Part shown: positions 32,931-41,408 of the stretch, piece by piece
Layout: each line of letters opens with the position of its first letter
Position numbering within the stretch: the first letter of the stretch is position 1
Assembly (NCBI GenBank): GCA_963794955.1
Contig: CAWCGF010000005.1
Span: 93,772-157,771 of the forward strand
Reading direction: 5' to 3'
Length of the DNA stretch: 64,000 nucleotides
Origin: JAFDVL01 sp963794955
GTDB taxonomy: Bacteria > Acidobacteriota > Blastocatellia > RBC074
Made by a program: the position numbers and the translations under genes
The notes under the pieces: model-generated
Database searches by the model: none
Seen by the model: the letters and a program-made list of their open reading frames with translations, nothing else
Told to the model about the DNA's origin: nothing

Positions 32931-34073
32931 ATGGTTACACTTCTTAATTATTTTGTCCAACGCCAACCTGCAATTCTGCAACTTATCCGCGCATTGGTCA
33001 CCCAGGAGACACCTTCCCGCGCAGAAATCCGACTGCATCAAATCGCGCAGTTTGTGGCGGAAAGATGGCAGGCTTCGGCCTCGCAGTTAGCGCTTTTCCC
33101 AACCCCTGGATACGGCACTCATTTGCTTGCGCGCTTTGATTTCGGGCATCCACGCGAGACGCCTGCGATATTAGTCGTGGGCCATCTTGATACGGTCTGG
33201 CCGCTGGGCACCTTGGAGCGTTTGCCCTTTCGTGTGACCGAAGAAGGCACCGCCCACGGCCCTGGCATTTTCGATATGAAGGCTAGTATTGCGGTGGTCA
33301 GCTACGTGCTTGAAGCAATTATCGAATTGAATTTGAAACCGAAACATCCCATCACATTGTTACTCACCTGCGATGAAGAAATTGGCAGCCAAACCTCTCG
33401 TACTTTGGTGGAGCAAGAAGCGCGCCGCGCCGTGGCGGCACTGGTGCTGGAGCCACCAATTCCGGGCGGTATCGTCAAAACCGGACGCAAAGGCATTGGC
33501 GGCTTCACACTGAAAGTAACAGGTCGTGCCGCGCATGCCGGACTTGATCCCAGCCAAGGCATCAACGCCATCGTCGAGTTGTCGCATCAAATCTTGCGTC
33601 TGGCCGCGCTCAATGATTTCGAGCGTGGTATCACGGTTAATGTCGGCGTGGCGCAGGGCGGCACGACCTCCAATGTGGTCCCGGCGGAAGCCAGTGCCAA
33701 AATAGATTTCCGTTTTTGGACAATGGAAGATGGCGCGCAGCTCGAAGCGATGATTCGCAACCTGTCCCCCATGCTGAACGGAGCACAACTTGAACTACGC
33801 GGCGGCATCAATCGCCCGCCAATGGAACGATCCGAAAAAAATCTGGCATTGTATGAACTGGCGAGAGGTTGTGCGGCAGAACTGGGCTTTGAGTTGCAAG
33901 AAGGAACAGTCGGAGGCGGCTCCGATGGAAATTTCACGGCGGCACTCGGCATTCCTACGCTTGATGGCTTAGGCGTAGATGGCGCGGGCGCACACGCCGA
34001 ACACGAGCATATTCTCCTGGCCGATATTCCCCGCCGCGCAGCCTTGTTGACAAGGCTTCTCTGCGAAGCTTGA
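32931..34073 (+). CDS. M20-family metallopeptidase (glutamate carboxypeptidase-like)
   Basis: 380 residues from ATG 32931 (a GTG at 32925 is also possible). Zinc-site motifs are VVGHLDTVWP (His, Asp), HGPGIFDMKASI (bridging Asp), LLTCDEEIGS (Glu-Glu) and a terminal AEHEHI His. The dimerisation lid domain starts at GGFTLKVTGRAAHAGLDPSQGINAIVEL. This is the carboxypeptidase G2 subgroup; the preferred substrate is unknown. The HD hydrolase gene follows after 4 bases, so the two are co-transcribed. Confidence 0.9.
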   Translation: MVTLLNYFVQRQPAILQLIRALVTQETPSRAEIRLHQIAQFVAERWQASASQLALFPTPGYGTHLLARFDFGHPRETPAILVVGHLDTVWPLGTLERLPFRVTEEGTAHGPGIFDMKASIAVVSYVLEAIIELNLKPKHPITLLLTCDEEIGSQTSRTLVEQEARRAVAALVLEPPIPGGIVKTGRKGIGGFTLKVTGRAAHAGLDPSQGINAIVELSHQILRLAALNDFERGITVNVGVAQGGTTSNVVPAEASAKIDFRFWTMEDGAQLEAMIRNLSPMLNGAQLELRGGINRPPMERSEKNLALYELARGCAAELGFELQEGTVGGGSDGNFTAALGIPTLDGLGVDGAGAHAEHEHILLADIPRRAALLTRLLCEA

Positions 34074-34077
34074 TCTT

Positions 34078-35343
34078 ATGGAACGCATTTACCGCGACCC
34101 GGTTCACAATATCATTGCGCTCTCGGACCATCGCCCGGACGATGCGTTGCTCATCAAATTGATTGACACGCGCGAGTTCCAGCGGCTGCGCCACATTCGT
34201 CAGCTTGGCCTAGCGCATTATACCTATCAGGGCGCAGAGCATTCGCGCTTTACCCACAGCCTGGGCGTGATGCACTTGATGACGCGGGTGCTGAATCGTT
34301 TCCGAGAAAAACAGATGATCAGCGCCGAAGCGCGCGTGGTGGCGCGGGTGGCGGCGATGCTGCACGATCTGGGACATTGGCCGTTTTCGCATGTGATGGA
34401 AAAGGTGCTGCATCAAAATCACGAAAGCTGGACGGTAAAAATCATTGCCGATCCAGATACGCAAGCCCACAAACTGCTCGCCGCTTTTGAAGCCTCACTG
34501 CCTGAAAAAATCGTCGCGGCCATTGAAAATAAATACCGCCCGGCCTTTGTCGGCCAACTGGTTTCTTCGCAACTTGATGTAGATCGCTTGGACTATCTGC
34601 TGCGCGATAGCCTCATGACCGGGGCGCAATACGGCAACTACGATTTAGAGTGGCTTCTTCAATCCCTCGAAGTTGATTTGGAAAATGATCGCGTTTACCT
34701 GGCCGCGAATGGTCTGTACGCTGCCGAAGAATATTTGCGCGCGCGATATTACATGTTCCGGCAAGTCTATTTTCATCGCACCTTGCGTTCCGCAGAAACG
34801 GTGTTGCAGTGCATCATGCGGCGTGCGGTCGAACTTGCGACGACTGGTCAGATTGGCTTTCTGCTGGATCATTCGGTGATGCAACGCGTGCTGACGGGGC
34901 AACAATTGTCGGTCGAAGACTACCTGCGCTTTGACGATCACGATGTGATGTTTCATATCAAAGAATGGTCACGTGATGCCGATCCGATTCTGCAAGACCT
35001 GGCCCGCCGTTTTGTTGAGCGCCGACTTTTCAAAGCACGTGATATTGATTTGCCAGAAAGCGAACGCAAAGCGTTGGTAGCTGAAGCCAAACAACAAATC
35101 GCCGCGCTCGGCTTTGAGCCTAAATATTATCTGATCGAAGACCGCGCGGCAGATGTGCCGTACTACAGTTATTACCGACCCGACGGCAAAGCACGGCTCT
35201 ACATCGAGCGCAGCGGCACCCGCGAACTTTGTGATATTGCCGATATTTCCGAAGTCGTGCGCCTGATGGGCAGATACGAAATTCATCGCGTCTGTTACCC
35301 GGTCGAAGTCAGTCATGTCATCGAATCGCTTTGGAAACAATGA
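34078..35343 (+). CDS. HD-superfamily phosphohydrolase (SAMHD1-like, COG1078)
   Basis: 421 residues. REFQRLRHIRQLG and GAEHSRFTHSLGVMHLM supply the first His, and AAMLHDLGHWPFSHVME the HD pair; a further Asp lies in QLDVDRLDYLLRDS. The family contains dNTP triphosphohydrolases and related phosphohydrolases; substrate not assigned. The 3' end overlaps the longest form of the TonB-like gene by 29 bases. Confidence 0.88.
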   Translation: MERIYRDPVHNIIALSDHRPDDALLIKLIDTREFQRLRHIRQLGLAHYTYQGAEHSRFTHSLGVMHLMTRVLNRFREKQMISAEARVVARVAAMLHDLGHWPFSHVMEKVLHQNHESWTVKIIADPDTQAHKLLAAFEASLPEKIVAAIENKYRPAFVGQLVSSQLDVDRLDYLLRDSLMTGAQYGNYDLEWLLQSLEVDLENDRVYLAANGLYAAEEYLRARYYMFRQVYFHRTLRSAETVLQCIMRRAVELATTGQIGFLLDHSVMQRVLTGQQLSVEDYLRFDDHDVMFHIKEWSRDADPILQDLARRFVERRLFKARDIDLPESERKALVAEAKQQIAALGFEPKYYLIEDRAADVPYYSYYRPDGKARLYIERSGTRELCDIADISEVVRLMGRYEIHRVCYPVEVSHVIESLWKQ

Positions 35344-36289
35344 AAGCAAAAGGCGAAGAGCAAAAGTGAGAGTCAGAAGCAAAACGTTATCTAAATTTCT
35401 GAAAGCAAGTGTCGACCTTTTGCCTTTTGCCTTTTGCCTTTTGCCTTTTGATTTATTGCTATTTTTGACCTTTTGCCTTTTGCCTTTTGATTTTTCCTTA
35501 GCCCAGCCTCGCCTGGCGATTCTTGAGTTCAAGGGCGAAAGCGCCGCCACAATGCACTTCCAAAAACTTGCCAGCCAATCGGAGTTCACGTTGGTTGATC
35601 CGCAACAATTGAACCTGGCGCTCAAAGGCGCGGGCTACAATGGCAGCTTGAATATGACGCTGGACGAAGCGCGCGGCTTAGGTTTGAGCATTGGTTGCGA
35701 TTATTACCTGCTTGGGATGGCCAAGATTCTGCGGCGGTTAGCTACGGAAAAGAACCAGCCGGAATTTTACTTCGATGTCATGCTTGCGACCTTTCTAGTT
35801 GAGACCCGGAGCGGCAAATTGCGGCGGTTTTCTTTTGCCAAAGCACAGGTCGCACAAGCAGCGTTGGCGCACCAACAACTCGCCACATTGGCGGAAACGA
35901 TTTGGCGACAATCGGCGGATGCCATAAAATCGGGCGCGGAGCAAAGCGCGGCAGCACCACCACCAGCAGAGATTTATGATTTATCTTCCGAGGAAGCGAC
36001 GAAGCTGAAGCTCAAGCCGCCGCAGTTTTATCGGCGACTCAAGCCTGCTTATACGGAACTGGCAGACTTTGCAGGCATTACTGCGACGATTGAACTCAAG
36101 GTAGTTTTTCAATCCGATGGGCGCATCGGGAACACGGAAGTGATTCGCTGGGGGGGCTTCGAATTGGATGAGTCGGCTATGGCTACCGTGAAGCAATTGC
36201 GCTTTGAGCCAGCCAAAATCAATGAACGCGCGGTCAGTGTTAGCGCCGTCGTGCAATATAATTTTCGCCAGGAGGAGAAGGCAAAATGA
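35315..36289 (+). CDS. Exported protein with TonB C-terminal-type domain; signal peptide built from the AAAAGGC repeat
   Basis: 324 residues if read from ATG 35315; a GTG at 35366 is an alternative and would avoid most of the overlap with the HD gene. Residues about 35-65 are hydrophobic, with LLPFAFCLL- and TFCLLPFDFS-type blocks, and end SLAQ, a likely cleavage site. They are a translation of heptamers in the repeat at 35346-35490. The middle domain (LAILEFKGESA ... SIGCDYYLLGMA) resembles CsgG/TolB-like outer-membrane-associated folds. The C terminus (ATIELKVVFQSDGRIGNTEVI ... QLRFEPAKINERAV) is a TonB-type domain. It overlaps the next gene by ATGA. Confidence 0.78.
   Translation: MSSNRFGNNESKRRRAKVRVRSKTLSKFLKASVDLLPFAFCLLPFDLLLFLTFCLLPFDFSLAQPRLAILEFKGESAATMHFQKLASQSEFTLVDPQQLNLALKGAGYNGSLNMTLDEARGLGLSIGCDYYLLGMAKILRRLATEKNQPEFYFDVMLATFLVETRSGKLRRFSFAKAQVAQAALAHQQLATLAETIWRQSADAIKSGAEQSAAAPPPAEIYDLSSEEATKLKLKPPQFYRRLKPAYTELADFAGITATIELKVVFQSDGRIGNTEVIRWGGFELDESAMATVKQLRFEPAKINERAVSVSAVVQYNFRQEEKAK
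35346..35490 (+). repeat. AAAAGGC-family element, copy C
   Basis: Left arm GCAAAAGG... (35346-35366), core with GAAGCAAAAC (35376 region) and AAGTGTCGACC, then a right arm with five perfect CCTTTTG units (35417-35451) and, after a short A+T-rich spacer, three more (to about 35490). The core is about three-quarters identical to that of copy D. It is the longest right arm of the four copies and is translated as a signal peptide. Confidence 0.8.
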
Positions 36290-37284
36290 AGTTTTCTGTC
36301 CGCTTTATACTTAACTCGGCTTGCTTGCTTTTGATGATTTGCAGCGCACAAGCCCAATGGCAAACTGTGTACCAGGACAACACACGCTGCGACAGCAACG
36401 GGAATCGCTGCGATTTGAACGCCGTTTTTTTCACGGATAAAGAAAATGGCTGGGTGGTGGGGGATCGCGGGATCGTCCGTGCCACACGCGACGAAGGTCA
36501 ACAATGGGTTGCACTGGATGCAGGCGTCAAAACAGCCCTCAGCGATATTGCCCTCATCAATAAAAAAGAAGGCTTCCTGGTGGCCAGCGGCGCACGAATT
36601 TATCGCACCCTGGATAGTGGCAACACCTGGGCGCTCATTTACCAAATTGTCGCACCGAAAACCGGCCCCAAACAAGACTTACCGGAACTCTATAGCCTGG
36701 CGTTTCCCAATAAGAAAAAAGGCTGGGTCGTCGGTACCGAAGGCCGCATCTTCCACACTGAAGACGGGGGCCAATCCTGGGCACAACAAGAAAGCGGCAC
36801 GAAAGAAGAATTGGTTTATGTCCGCTTCGTCAACGATAAGCACGGCTGGGTCGTCGGCGGCAAAGGTACGATTCTTTTCACTGAAGATTCCGGGCGCACG
36901 TGGGCAACGCAGAGCAGCGGCACGAATGCCCATCTCTATCACATTGATGCCACTGGCAAAAAAGATGCCGTTATTGTGGGTGACAACGGCTTAGTGCTGC
37001 GGACGGAAAATGCCGGACTGACGTGGGAAAAGGTCAAAATTGATCCGCTCGAAACCACCAAAGCCAGCGAGAAACCAACGCTGCTCAGTGTTGCATTTGT
37101 AAACGACAATCTGGGCTTCATTGTAGGTTGGAGAGGAACGATTTTGCGCACGGGCGATGGCGGAAAAACCTGGCTCCAACAAGAAAGCGGCACGAAGCAA
37201 AATTTATACGGCCTCTTTGCCAAGAAAAAAATGATTTGGGCCGTGGGTGGTGAAGGATTGATTTTGCGGTATCAGGACAAATAG
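36286..37284 (+). CDS. Exported YCF48/BNR-like beta-propeller protein
   Basis: 332 residues with a Sec signal (MKFSVRFILNSACLLLMIC). The body contains at least five repeats of the type GWVVGxxGxIxxTxDGGxxW, for example GWVVGDRGIVRATRDEG, GWVVGTEGRIFHTEDGGQSW, GWVVGGKGTILFTEDSGRTW and GFIVGWRGTILRTGDGGKTW, the photosystem II stability factor/YCF48 propeller. Function outside phototrophs is unknown. The ATG overlaps the preceding stop (ATGA), so translation is coupled to the TonB-like gene. Confidence 0.88.
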   Translation: MKFSVRFILNSACLLLMICSAQAQWQTVYQDNTRCDSNGNRCDLNAVFFTDKENGWVVGDRGIVRATRDEGQQWVALDAGVKTALSDIALINKKEGFLVASGARIYRTLDSGNTWALIYQIVAPKTGPKQDLPELYSLAFPNKKKGWVVGTEGRIFHTEDGGQSWAQQESGTKEELVYVRFVNDKHGWVVGGKGTILFTEDSGRTWATQSSGTNAHLYHIDATGKKDAVIVGDNGLVLRTENAGLTWEKVKIDPLETTKASEKPTLLSVAFVNDNLGFIVGWRGTILRTGDGGKTWLQQESGTKQNLYGLFAKKKMIWAVGGEGLILRYQDK

Positions 37285-37291
37285 GGAGAAA

Positions 37292-37403
37292 GCAAAAGGC
37301 CAAAGGCAAATCTCAAAAGGCAAAAGTGGGATTCGGAAGCAAAACCGTTTCTGAGTTTCTTAATTAAGTGCCGAGCTTTTGCCTTTTGAGATTTGCCTTT
37401 TGA
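37292..37403 (+). repeat. AAAAGGC-family element, copy D, a nearly perfect hairpin
   Basis: The left arm (37292-37327) and right arm (37376-37403) are inverted copies over about 26 bases with one or two mismatches, reading through AAAAGGC-type units and a shared AAATCTC block. The core between them, beginning GTGGGATTCGGAAGCAAAAC, is homologous to copy C. It lies 15 bases before the ATG of the kinase remnant and is the least decayed palindrome of the family. Confidence 0.85.
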
Positions 37404-37417
37404 TTTCACGAGGGTTT

Positions 37418-37725
37418 ATGCCCGTTTCTCCAAACACAGAATTCGACCATTACGAAATCATCACGCTGCTCGGTAAAGGTGGAAGGGGCGTGTAGGCGCG
37501 CTGAAAGCCCCATCCGTCGAATTCGCCCAGGAGCCTGATCACTTGCGCCGCTTTGACTTAGAAGCGCAAGCCATCTCAGCACTCAATCACGTGAATGTTC
37601 TGACGGTTTTCGACTTCAGCACCTACGAAGGCAATCTGTACCTCCTGATGGAATTGCTCGACGGCTGGCGGCGTTTTCTCAAGATGGCGGCGCGACGGAA
37701 AAAAGATTTGCCACCGGCCCTCTGA
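37418..37725 (+). pseudogene. Serine/threonine protein kinase remnant
   Basis: ATG 37418 opens MPVSPNTEFDHYEIITLLGKGGRGV, the glycine-rich loop of a bacterial Ser/Thr kinase, but stops at TAG 37493. A second frame resumes with APSVEF, RRFDLEAQAISALNHVNVLTVFDF and YLLMELLDG, the C-helix to hinge region. About 15 residues around the invariant Lys are missing between the pieces, so a single frameshift cannot repair it, and the rest of the kinase is gone by 37725. The decay lies between two intact genes. Confidence 0.85.
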
Positions 37726-37815
37726 TAAGAGGCAAGTTGACGACGCTAAAACAAAGAGAGTCCGCGCCGATTATACTGGTAAAGAACTGGGTGCTGGTGG
37801 TGCGGCAGAACAATT

Positions 37816-39174
37816 ATGACCACGATATTCACGGCTCACTGGGTTCTTCCCATTACTGCACCGCCGCTTGCCAATGGCGCAGTCGCGGTGCAATCCGATC
37901 AAATTCTTGCCGTCGGTTCGTTGGCAGAATTGTGTGCGCAATTCCCTGCCGCACCGGTGCGAGATTTTGGCGCAGCAGCGCTTCTGCCCGGCCTCGTCAA
38001 TGTTCACAGCCATCTAGAACTTACAGCCTTTCGCGGTCGCCTCGAAGAACCGCACTTCCAGCGTTGGATCGCCAATCTTATCCAACTCAAAAGCGAACGA
38101 TTGAGCAGCGACGATTTGATGATAAGCGCACGGCTCGGCTGCCTTGAAGCCATTCGCGCGGGCGTGACGACGCTTGGCGATACGGCGGATGCGACAGCGA
38201 CGCTCGAAGCCTTGATCGAAAGCGGGTTGCGCGGCGTCGTGTTTCAGGAATGCTTCGGCCCACGCGTCGAACAAGCCGAGGCCAGCGCGCAAGCCATCGA
38301 ACGAAAGCTTTCCGACTTACACGAGCATATTTTCGAAGTGGGCGCACAGGATCGTGTGCGGCTCGGCGTGTCACCCCACGCGCCGTATTCGGTTTCGGAT
38401 CGGCTCTTTGCGCAAGTCGCTGAACTGAGTTTTGAGATGGCGCTGGACATTGCAATTCACACGGCGGAATCGCAGGACGAAGTGAAATTGTTACGCGATG
38501 GCACGGGCGCGTTTGCCGAATCGCTGAACCGACGCGGCATCGAATTCACTGCGCCGGGTTGTTCGACGATCCAGTATTTTCAGCAACTCGGCGTGCTTGA
38601 TGCCGCGCCGCTCTTAATTCATTGCGTGACGGTGAGTGACGAAGATATCGCGTTGCTGAAAGCTGCGGGCGCGCGCGTCGCTCATTGTCCCAAATCTAAT
38701 GCGAAGTTCGGGCACGGCATTGCTCCGCTGACGGCGATGTTGTGGGAAGGGATTGACGTCGGTTTAGGCACGGACAGTATGGCGAGCAACAACGCTTGCG
38801 ACCTGATTGAAGAAGCGCGCTTCTGTGCGCTGTTGCATCGCGCGCACAACCGCGATCCGATTCTGTTTGCGGCGGATGCGCTGCTGAAAATGATCACGTT
38901 GGACGGCGCGCGCACGCTGAGCCTGGACCATCGCATCGGCTCCCTGGAAGTCGGCAAACAGGCGGATTTGATTGCAATTGATTTGCACCGCGCGCACAAT
39001 ACGCCGCATTATGATCCGGCGGCGGCGATCATTTTTAGCTGTTCCGCAAGCGATGTAATTTTCACGATGGTCGCGGGGCAAACGCTGTACGAAACCGGGC
39101 AAGTAAAGTCTTTGGACGAGGCGGAAATCTTGCGGATGGCGCGCACAACGCAAGCCAAACTCGCCGCTAGTTAA
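37816..39174 (+). CDS. Metal-dependent amidohydrolase/deaminase (MtaD-like)
   Basis: 452 residues. The subtype III amidohydrolase pattern is visible: LLPGLVNVHSHLELTAFRG, GVSPHAPYSV, AIHTAESQDEV, LLIHCVTV and GLGTDSMASNN, with HSH, the later His residues and the Asp metal ligands in place. It is closest in style to S-adenosylhomocysteine/5'-methylthioadenosine deaminases and to aminofutalosine deaminase. These cannot be separated here. A UbiD-type decarboxylase lies 5 kb downstream, which keeps a menaquinone role open. Cysteine dioxygenase follows after 9 bases. Confidence 0.85.
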   Translation: MTTIFTAHWVLPITAPPLANGAVAVQSDQILAVGSLAELCAQFPAAPVRDFGAAALLPGLVNVHSHLELTAFRGRLEEPHFQRWIANLIQLKSERLSSDDLMISARLGCLEAIRAGVTTLGDTADATATLEALIESGLRGVVFQECFGPRVEQAEASAQAIERKLSDLHEHIFEVGAQDRVRLGVSPHAPYSVSDRLFAQVAELSFEMALDIAIHTAESQDEVKLLRDGTGAFAESLNRRGIEFTAPGCSTIQYFQQLGVLDAAPLLIHCVTVSDEDIALLKAAGARVAHCPKSNAKFGHGIAPLTAMLWEGIDVGLGTDSMASNNACDLIEEARFCALLHRAHNRDPILFAADALLKMITLDGARTLSLDHRIGSLEVGKQADLIAIDLHRAHNTPHYDPAAAIIFSCSASDVIFTMVAGQTLYETGQVKSLDEAEILRMARTTQAKLAAS

Positions 39175-39183
39175 GGAAGCAGT

Positions 39184-39825
39184 ATGAGTGGAAAATCCCT
39201 GATTGGTATTGATGATTTTGTGACCAGGCTACGGACTTTTGAAGCTGGCTTGATTACGCGCGACAACGTGCTGGACTTTTGTGACAGCGTGCAGATTTCC
39301 GACGCTTCGCTGGCACCGTTTGTCTTTTTCGACGACAAGTTTTACACGCGCAATTTGATTTACCGCGATGATCTCTTTGAAGTGATGGCGATTTGTTGGG
39401 AGCCACAGCAGAAGACTGCCGTCCATACACACAACGGGCAGCTTTGTTGGATGATGACGCAGCGCGGCAATATCTCAGTCGTGGATTACAAATGGTTGGG
39501 TTGCGATCACCCGGAGCATCAAAACGTCGTGGACATTGATTGCACAGCGGGTTCCGATCACGTTAAGCTGGAGCGCCTGAGCGTGGTGGAATGCTGCACG
39601 GGCGGCGAAGTTGCTACTGCCGACAAATTGCAAACGATTCATCAACTCTTCAATGCCGACGAACGCACCGTCAGCATTCATATCTATTCCCGCCCATTTG
39701 ATTCCTGTGTCGCATTTGATATGGACACCCAGCGCTGCTATCGCCGTCAGCTTGCCTATTTCAGCCAGTACGGCCACCGCGAATTTAAAGCCGAGACGAA
39801 ATCGCTCCCCGTTATCAATTCATAA
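39184..39825 (+). CDS. Cysteine dioxygenase-family protein
   Basis: 213 residues, cupin fold. FYTRNLIYRDDLFEVMAICW, then AVHTHNGQLCWMMTQRG with two of the three Fe(II) His ligands, and a later VSIHIYSRPFDSCVAF with the third. Family members oxidise L-cysteine (or a related thiol) to the sulfinate. AAGGA lies 8 bases before the ATG. It starts 9 bases after the amidohydrolase and converges with the MFS gene 20 bases away. Confidence 0.87.
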   Translation: MSGKSLIGIDDFVTRLRTFEAGLITRDNVLDFCDSVQISDASLAPFVFFDDKFYTRNLIYRDDLFEVMAICWEPQQKTAVHTHNGQLCWMMTQRGNISVVDYKWLGCDHPEHQNVVDIDCTAGSDHVKLERLSVVECCTGGEVATADKLQTIHQLFNADERTVSIHIYSRPFDSCVAFDMDTQRCYRRQLAYFSQYGHREFKAETKSLPVINS

Positions 39826-39845
39826 TCAATCTTTGCTGGTCATAA

Positions 39846-41144
39846 TCAAATCTTCGCTGGCTCCATTCTCGGCACAAGAAAATGAATCGCCACCCACGCC
39901 AGCACGTATGTCACACCCGCAATAATAAACATCGGCAAATAATAGCCTGGATTTGCGTCAAGCACTTTGCCGATGTACAACGGCAACATGATGCCGCCGA
40001 GCGCGCCCGCACAACTGCCGATGCCAACGACCGAGCCAACCGCCTTACGCGGGAACAAATCCGCTGTCAGCGTAAACAAATTCGCCGACCAGCCTTGATG
40101 CGCGCCAGCGGCAATCCCGACCATAATGACTGCTGTCCAAACGCTGCTCGTGAAATGTGCAATCGTCACCAAAGGCATCATCACGGCAAATAACAACATG
40201 GCCGTCTTGCGGGATTTGTTAACTGTCCAGCCCCGCTTAATCAGCGCGGAAGACAAATACCCGCCCCCGACAGAACCTACATCAGCAATGAGGTAAACAA
40301 CTGTGAGATAGGGAATCAACGCGGTTCCTTTGATACCGAAGTTTTTATTGAGGAATTTCGGCAACCAGAATAAGTAAAACCACCAGACCGGATCGGTCAT
40401 CATTTTGCCTACCGCAAACGCCCACGTCTGACGAAATCCAAGCAGGGACAGCCAGGGAACTTTCGCCGTTGTTTCGATGGCCTCTCCCTCCCGGATCAAG
40501 TGCAATTCGTCAGCGGATAGGCGTGGGTGATCTTCTGGGCGCTGATACAACGCCCACCAAAAAATCAGCCAGAGGAATCCCACGGCACCCGTAAAAATAA
40601 AGGCGCTTTGCCAACCGAAATACGCGGACAAAACAAGCGCTGTTGCGGGCGCAATGATCGCGCCGACATTGGTTCCCGCATTAAAAATTCCGGTCGCCAA
40701 CGCACGTTCTTTTTTGGGAAACCATTCCGCCACAGTTTTCACGGAAGCCGGAAAGTTGGCGGCTTCACCAATACCGAGGAAAAAGCGCGCCACGCCAAAG
40801 CCAAACGCAGTCGCCGCGAAGGCGTGTCCCATTCCCGCCAGTGACCACATAATTAAGGCAACCGCAAACCCGATCTTCACGCCGATTTTGTCCAGCACGC
40901 CGCCCCACACCAAAAACATAATGGCGTAGGCCAGTTGAAAGGAAATCACGATGTTGCTGTACTCCGATTCACTCCAACCAATCGTGGTTTGCAATTCCGG
41001 CGCGAGGGTACCCAGCACTTGGCGATCAATGTAATTTACGACCGTGGCAAAAAATAACAACCCGCAGATATACCAACGCAGATGTTTAATTTTGCCGACA
41101 GATTCGGCAGCAGCCTTGACAGAGCTAGTGACGTTTTGACTCAT
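39846..41144 (-). CDS. MFS transporter, hexuronate/anion:cation symporter type
   Basis: 432 residues from ATG 41144 (MSQNVTSSVKAAAESVGKIK); GGAGA precedes it. About 12 transmembrane helices. The N-terminal LRWYICGLLFFATVVNYIDRQVL and GGVLDKIGVKIGFAVALIMWSLAG motifs, and EWFPKKERALATGIFNAGTN, fit the ACS family that carries hexuronates, phthalate or other organic anions. It is divergent from a Gfo/Idh/MocA oxidoreductase, which supports a sugar-acid substrate; the substrate is inferred. Confidence 0.9.
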   Translation of the reverse strand: MSQNVTSSVKAAAESVGKIKHLRWYICGLLFFATVVNYIDRQVLGTLAPELQTTIGWSESEYSNIVISFQLAYAIMFLVWGGVLDKIGVKIGFAVALIMWSLAGMGHAFAATAFGFGVARFFLGIGEAANFPASVKTVAEWFPKKERALATGIFNAGTNVGAIIAPATALVLSAYFGWQSAFIFTGAVGFLWLIFWWALYQRPEDHPRLSADELHLIREGEAIETTAKVPWLSLLGFRQTWAFAVGKMMTDPVWWFYLFWLPKFLNKNFGIKGTALIPYLTVVYLIADVGSVGGGYLSSALIKRGWTVNKSRKTAMLLFAVMMPLVTIAHFTSSVWTAVIMVGIAAGAHQGWSANLFTLTADLFPRKAVGSVVGIGSCAGALGGIMLPLYIGKVLDANPGYYLPMFIIAGVTYVLAWVAIHFLVPRMEPAKI

Positions 41145-41325
41145 TCTGGTCTCCGGTAAGAGTAGTTTCGTTCGAGAGAATTGATCGGCGGTTGCGCCAA
41201 CGAATTGCGCGCTCAGCATAATATGCGGCTGCGCATTGGTCAAACCGTGAGGCGACGTATGGAAAAGAGGTCGCGCCAGACGCAAAATAGACGAAGCCAT
41301 TTAACCCACCGTTTCGTCCGAAGCA

Positions 41326-41355
41326 TTGTCAAAGTGGGCGAAATCGTGAATTATT
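41326..41355 (+). promoter_or_regulatory. Weak promoter-like pair for the oxidoreductase gene
   Basis: TTGTCA (41326-41331), an 18-base spacer and ATTATT (41350-41355), about 54 bases before ATG 41409, in the 264-base divergent region shared with the MFS gene. The -10 match is modest. Confidence 0.3.
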
Positions 41356-41408
41356 GCCTTCTTCACTTTCACGGAAATTACAATCTAACGCAGCAAAGGA
41401 ATAGCACT

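Noticed and set aside
17426..37403. CRISPR array or tRNA-like repeats
   Set aside because: The units are 7 bp in tandem without spacers, and the four loci are separate. There is no cas gene.
37418..37725. The kinase remnant as a fifth +1 frameshift gene
   Set aside because: About 15 residues around the catalytic Lys are missing and the C-terminal lobe is absent, so one skipped base does not restore it.
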